Assembly: GCA_035649895.1 (NCBI GenBank)
Contig: DASRIS010000023.1
Location: forward strand, 1 to 49,764
Reading direction: 5' to 3'
Source of the DNA: DASSUC01 sp035649895
GTDB lineage: Bacteria; Actinomycetota; Actinomycetes; Mycobacteriales; Micromonosporaceae
DNA length: 49,764 bases
The notes under the pieces were generated by a model, which saw only the letters and a program-made list of their open reading frames with translations, ran no database searches and was not told where the DNA came from. This document shows positions 47,126 through 49,764 of this stretch, piece by piece. Each line of letters starts with the position of its first letter. Position 1 is the stretch's first letter. The translations under genes were made by a program, and so were the position numbers.

Positions 47126-48385
47126 ATGACCGAGCGGGTGGTCCTCGCATACTCCGGGGGCCTGGACACGTCGGTGGCCATCCCGTACCTGGCCGAGCAG
47201 ACCGGGGCCGAGGTCGTCGCGGTCGCCGTCGACGTGGGCCAGGGCGGTGAGGACCTGGAGATGGTCCGCAAGCGGGCGCTCGCCTGCGGTGCGGTGGAGG
47301 CCGAGGTGGTCGACGCGCGCGAGGAGTTCGCCGCGGAGTACTGCCTGCCCGCGCTGCGCGCCAACGCGCTGTACATGGACCGCTACCCGCTGGTCTCCGC
47401 GCTGTCCCGCCCACTCATCGTCAAGCACCTGGTCGCGGCGGCGCGGGCGCACGGCGGCACGATCGTCTCGCACGGCTGCACCGGCAAGGGCAACGACCAG
47501 GTCCGCTTCGAGGTCGGCATCGGCGCGCTCGCGCCGGACCTGACCGTGGTCGCGCCGGCCCGCGACTTCGCCTGGACCAGGGACAAGGCCATCGAGTACG
47601 CCAACCGGCACAAGCTGCCGATCGAGGTGTCGCACTCGTCGCCGTACTCGGTGGACCAGAACCTGTGGGGCCGGGCCGTCGAGACCGGTTTCCTGGAGGA
47701 CATCTGGAACCCGCCGACCGAGGACCTGTACTCCTACACCGCCGACCCGGCCGCGGCCCGGGAGCCGGACGAGGTGGTGGTCACCTTCGACGCCGGGGTG
47801 CCGGTCGCCGTGGACGGCCGGGCGGTCACGCCGTACCAGGTCGTCACCGAGCTCAACCGGCGCGCGGGCGCGGCCGGCGTCGGGCGCCTGGACATGGTCG
47901 AGGACCGCCTGGTCGGGATCAAGAGCCGGGAGGTGTACGAGGCGCCGGGCGCGGTCGCGCTCATCACGGCGCACCAGGAGCTGGAGAACGTGACCGTCGA
48001 GCGCGACCTGGCCCGGTTCAAGCGGGGCGTGGACCAGCGCTGGAGCGAGCTGGTCTACGACGGGCTGTGGTTCTCGCCGCTGCGCTACGCGCTGGACGCG
48101 TTCATCGACTCGGCGCAGCGGCACGTCTGCGGCGACGTGCGGCTGGTGCTGCACGGCGGCCGGGCCGTGGTCACCGGGCGCCGCTCGGCGGCGTCGCTCT
48201 ACGACTTCGGCCTGGCCACATACGACACCGGCGACACCTTCGACCAGTCGCTGGCGCGCGGCTTCGTCGAGCTGTGGGGCCTACCCAGCCGGCTGGCCGC
48301 GGCCCGCGACGCCCGGCTGGCCCCCGCTGGTGACGCCCGGCTTGCCCCGGTCCGTGATGCCCGGCTGGCCCCGGCCGGTCGATGA
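47126..48385 (+). CDS. argG: Argininosuccinate synthase
   Basis: ArgG joins citrulline and aspartate using ATP. The 419-residue protein has the PP-loop AYSGGLDTSV (about residues 8-17), ALYMDRYPLVSALSRPLI, SHGCTGKGNDQVRFE, SVDQNLWGRAVE and LDMVEDRLVGIKSREVYE. After the normal end, three 8-residue copies of DARLAPxx form an Ala/Arg/Pro tail that is not part of the family core. GGGAG (47112-47116) precedes ATG 47126. Its stop overlaps the first possible argH ATG. Confidence 0.96.
   Translation: MTERVVLAYSGGLDTSVAIPYLAEQTGAEVVAVAVDVGQGGEDLEMVRKRALACGAVEAEVVDAREEFAAEYCLPALRANALYMDRYPLVSALSRPLIVKHLVAAARAHGGTIVSHGCTGKGNDQVRFEVGIGALAPDLTVVAPARDFAWTRDKAIEYANRHKLPIEVSHSSPYSVDQNLWGRAVETGFLEDIWNPPTEDLYSYTADPAAAREPDEVVVTFDAGVPVAVDGRAVTPYQVVTELNRRAGAAGVGRLDMVEDRLVGIKSREVYEAPGAVALITAHQELENVTVERDLARFKRGVDQRWSELVYDGLWFSPLRYALDAFIDSAQRHVCGDVRLVLHGGRAVVTGRRSAASLYDFGLATYDTGDTFDQSLARGFVELWGLPSRLAAARDARLAPAGDARLAPVRDARLAPAGR
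48308..48379 (+). repeat. 24-bp tandem repeat at the 3' end of argG
   Basis: Three 24-bp units (48308-48331, 48332-48355, 48356-48379) encode DARLAPAG-DARLAPVR-DARLAPAG. They preserve frame and end two codons before the argG stop. Confidence 0.85.
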
Positions 48386-49764
48386 CGGCCAGAATGGCGG
48401 TTGTGAACGACCGTTCCTTTATGCACACCGGCGCCATCCGGCTGTGGGGCGGGCGGTTCGTCGGCGGACCCGCCGAGGCCCTCGCCCGGCTCTCGGTGAG
48501 CGTGCAGTTCGACTGGCGGCTCGCCCCGTACGACCTGGCCGCCTCCCGCGCCCACGCCCGGGTGCTCGCCCGGGCGGGGCTGCTGGACAACGCCGAGCTG
48601 GGGCAGGTGCTCGCCGCGCTGGACGACCTGGAGGCCGCGTGCGCCTCCGGGCAGTTCCGCCCCGCGGTGGAGGACGAGGACGTGCACACCGCGCTCGAGC
48701 GGGGGCTGCTGGAGCGGCTCGGCGGGCTGGGCGGCAAGCTGCGGGCCGGGCGGTCCCGCAACGACCAGGTCGCCACCGACCTGCGGCTCTACCTGCGGGA
48801 CCGGGCGCGCGGCGTGGCCGCGCGCCTGGTCGAGCTGGGCGACGCGCTGGTGGAGCAGGCGTCGGCGCACGTGGACACCCCGGCACCGGGCTTCACCCAC
48901 CTCCAGCCGGCCCAGCCGGTCAGCTTCGGCCACCACCTGCTCGCACACGTGCAGCCGCTGCTGCGCGACCTGGACCGGCTGCGCGACTGGGACGCCCGGG
49001 CCGCGGTCTGCCCGCTCGGCGCGGGCGCGCTCGCCGGCTCGTCGCTGCCGCTGGACCCGGTGCAGGTGGCGCGGGAGCTCGGCTTCACCGCGCCGGCCGC
49101 CAACTCGGTGGACGCCGTGGCCGACCGCGACTTCGTGGCCGAGTTCCTCTTTGTCGCGGCGCTGGCCGGGGTGCACCTGTCCCGCCTCGGCGAGGAGGTG
49201 GTGCTGTGGACCACCCCGGCGTTCGGCTGGGTGGAGCTGGACGACGCGTTCGCCACCGGCTCGTCGATCATGCCGCAGAAGAAGAACCCGGACATCGCCG
49301 AGCTGGCCCGGGGCAAGAGCGGGCGGCTCGTCGGCGGGCTGGTCACCGTGCTCACCATGCTCAAGGGCCTGCCGCTCGCGTATGACCGGGACATGCAGGA
49401 GGACAAGGAGCCGGTCTTCGACGCGGTGGACACCCTCGACCTCGTGCTGCCCGCGCTCGCCGGCCTGGTCGCCACGATGACGGTACGGGTCGACCGGCTC
49501 GCCGTCGCCGCGCCGGCCGGCTACACCCTCGCCACCGAGGTGGCGGAGTGGCTGGTCCGGCGGGGCGTGCCGTTCCGGGAGGCGCACGAGGTGACCGGGC
49601 AGCTGGTGGCGCTCTGCGTGGCCCGGGAGTGCGCGCTGGACGAGGTCAGCGACGACGATTTGCGGTCGGTCTCGCCCCACCTGGACCCGGCCGTGCGGGA
49701 GGTGCTCAACGTGCGGGGCGCGCTCGCCGCGCGTACCACGCCGGGCTCCACCGGCCCTGGACCG
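48382..49764 (+). CDS. argH: Argininosuccinate lyase, 3' end cut by the window
   Basis: ArgH splits argininosuccinate into arginine and fumarate. The open frame runs off the window end; 461 codons are visible and probably only a few tens of residues are missing. Motifs are LWGGRFVGGPAEALARLSVS (N-terminal), GRSRNDQVATDLRLYLRD, the His in GFTHLQPAQPVSFGHHLLA, and the fumarase-superfamily signature GSSIMPQKKNPD with catalytic Ser, then LPLAYDRDMQEDKEPVFD. ATG 48382 overlaps the argG stop (ATGA); ATG 48394, GTG 48403 and ATG 48421 are in-frame alternatives and none has a clear ribosome binding site. Confidence 0.94.
   Translation, partial: MTARMAVVNDRSFMHTGAIRLWGGRFVGGPAEALARLSVSVQFDWRLAPYDLAASRAHARVLARAGLLDNAELGQVLAALDDLEAACASGQFRPAVEDEDVHTALERGLLERLGGLGGKLRAGRSRNDQVATDLRLYLRDRARGVAARLVELGDALVEQASAHVDTPAPGFTHLQPAQPVSFGHHLLAHVQPLLRDLDRLRDWDARAAVCPLGAGALAGSSLPLDPVQVARELGFTAPAANSVDAVADRDFVAEFLFVAALAGVHLSRLGEEVVLWTTPAFGWVELDDAFATGSSIMPQKKNPDIAELARGKSGRLVGGLVTVLTMLKGLPLAYDRDMQEDKEPVFDAVDTLDLVLPALAGLVATMTVRVDRLAVAAPAGYTLATEVAEWLVRRGVPFREAHEVTGQLVALCVARECALDEVSDDDLRSVSPHLDPAVREVLNVRGALAARTTPGSTGPGP

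Overview
The window is very GC-rich (third codon positions almost all G or C), uses many GTG and TTG starts, and has dense 4-bp stop/start overlaps. A BldD homologue, a mycobacterial-type integration host factor, a helicase-dead PriA and the gene order point to a filamentous actinobacterium, most likely Micromonosporaceae (Micromonospora/Salinispora relatives). It is core chromosome: almost every gene is a housekeeping biosynthetic or information-processing gene. No phage, IS element, CRISPR array, tRNA or rRNA was seen.

Layout. 1-11.2 kb: 3' part of alaS, ruvX, mltG, then a chorismate cluster aroE, aroC, aroK, aroB, aroQ. It is interrupted on the minus strand by a secreted S1 protease, a methyltransferase and an ArsR-type repressor, and followed by efp and nusB. 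11.3-11.8 kb: bldD on the minus strand behind a strong bidirectional terminator. 12-18.3 kb: pyrimidine operon pyrR-pyrB-pyrC-pyrD-(bioA)-pyrF with a PyrR-binding loop at the pyrR ribosome binding site; carA and carB are not present. 18.4-22.4 kb: mihF, gmk, rpoZ, coaBC, metK. 22.6-29.5 kb: priA, def, fmt, rsmB, rpe and a receiver-GGDEF protein. 29.7-33.3 kb: FMN riboswitch and ribD-ribE-ribBA-ribH. 33.4-36.3 kb: accessory patch with an ECF sigma factor and its membrane partner, a ribbon-helix-helix/PIN pair and a small PH-like membrane protein. 36.4-42.6 kb: infC-rpmI-rplT, an SpoU-type RNA methyltransferase and pheS-pheT. 42.7-49.8 kb: an amidohydrolase, then argD-argF-argR-argG-argH (argH cut by the window end).

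Most notable points. (1) The expected argC-argJ-argB block has collapsed into a roughly 440-bp scar (43.99-44.44 kb). It still holds recognisable pieces of argJ in two reading frames and the last residues of argB fused to argD, while the downstream arginine genes are intact. Together with the absence of carAB from the pyr operon, this raises the question of how this organism makes ornithine and carbamoyl phosphate. (2) A 17-codon leader ORF with its own Shine-Dalgarno sequence and two adjacent Phe codons lies upstream of pheST, with mutually exclusive hairpins: a candidate ribosome-mediated attenuator like E. coli pheM. (3) infC appears to start at a rare ATC codon behind a leader with a terminator-like hairpin. 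(4) A small REP-like element sits exactly at the pyrB/pyrC junction, flanked by a 20-bp duplication that rebuilt both the stop and the start. A related core lies at the ribBA/ribH junction. (5) In-frame minisatellite expansions occur in several housekeeping enzymes (aroK, pyrC, coaBC, fmt, pheT, argG). (6) Several genes lack a Shine-Dalgarno sequence and have a TANNNT box 6-8 nt before the start codon, suggesting leaderless mRNAs.

Coordinates of start codons are my choice from ribosome binding sites, overlaps and family N-termini. Function calls rest on motif recognition only; no database search was run.
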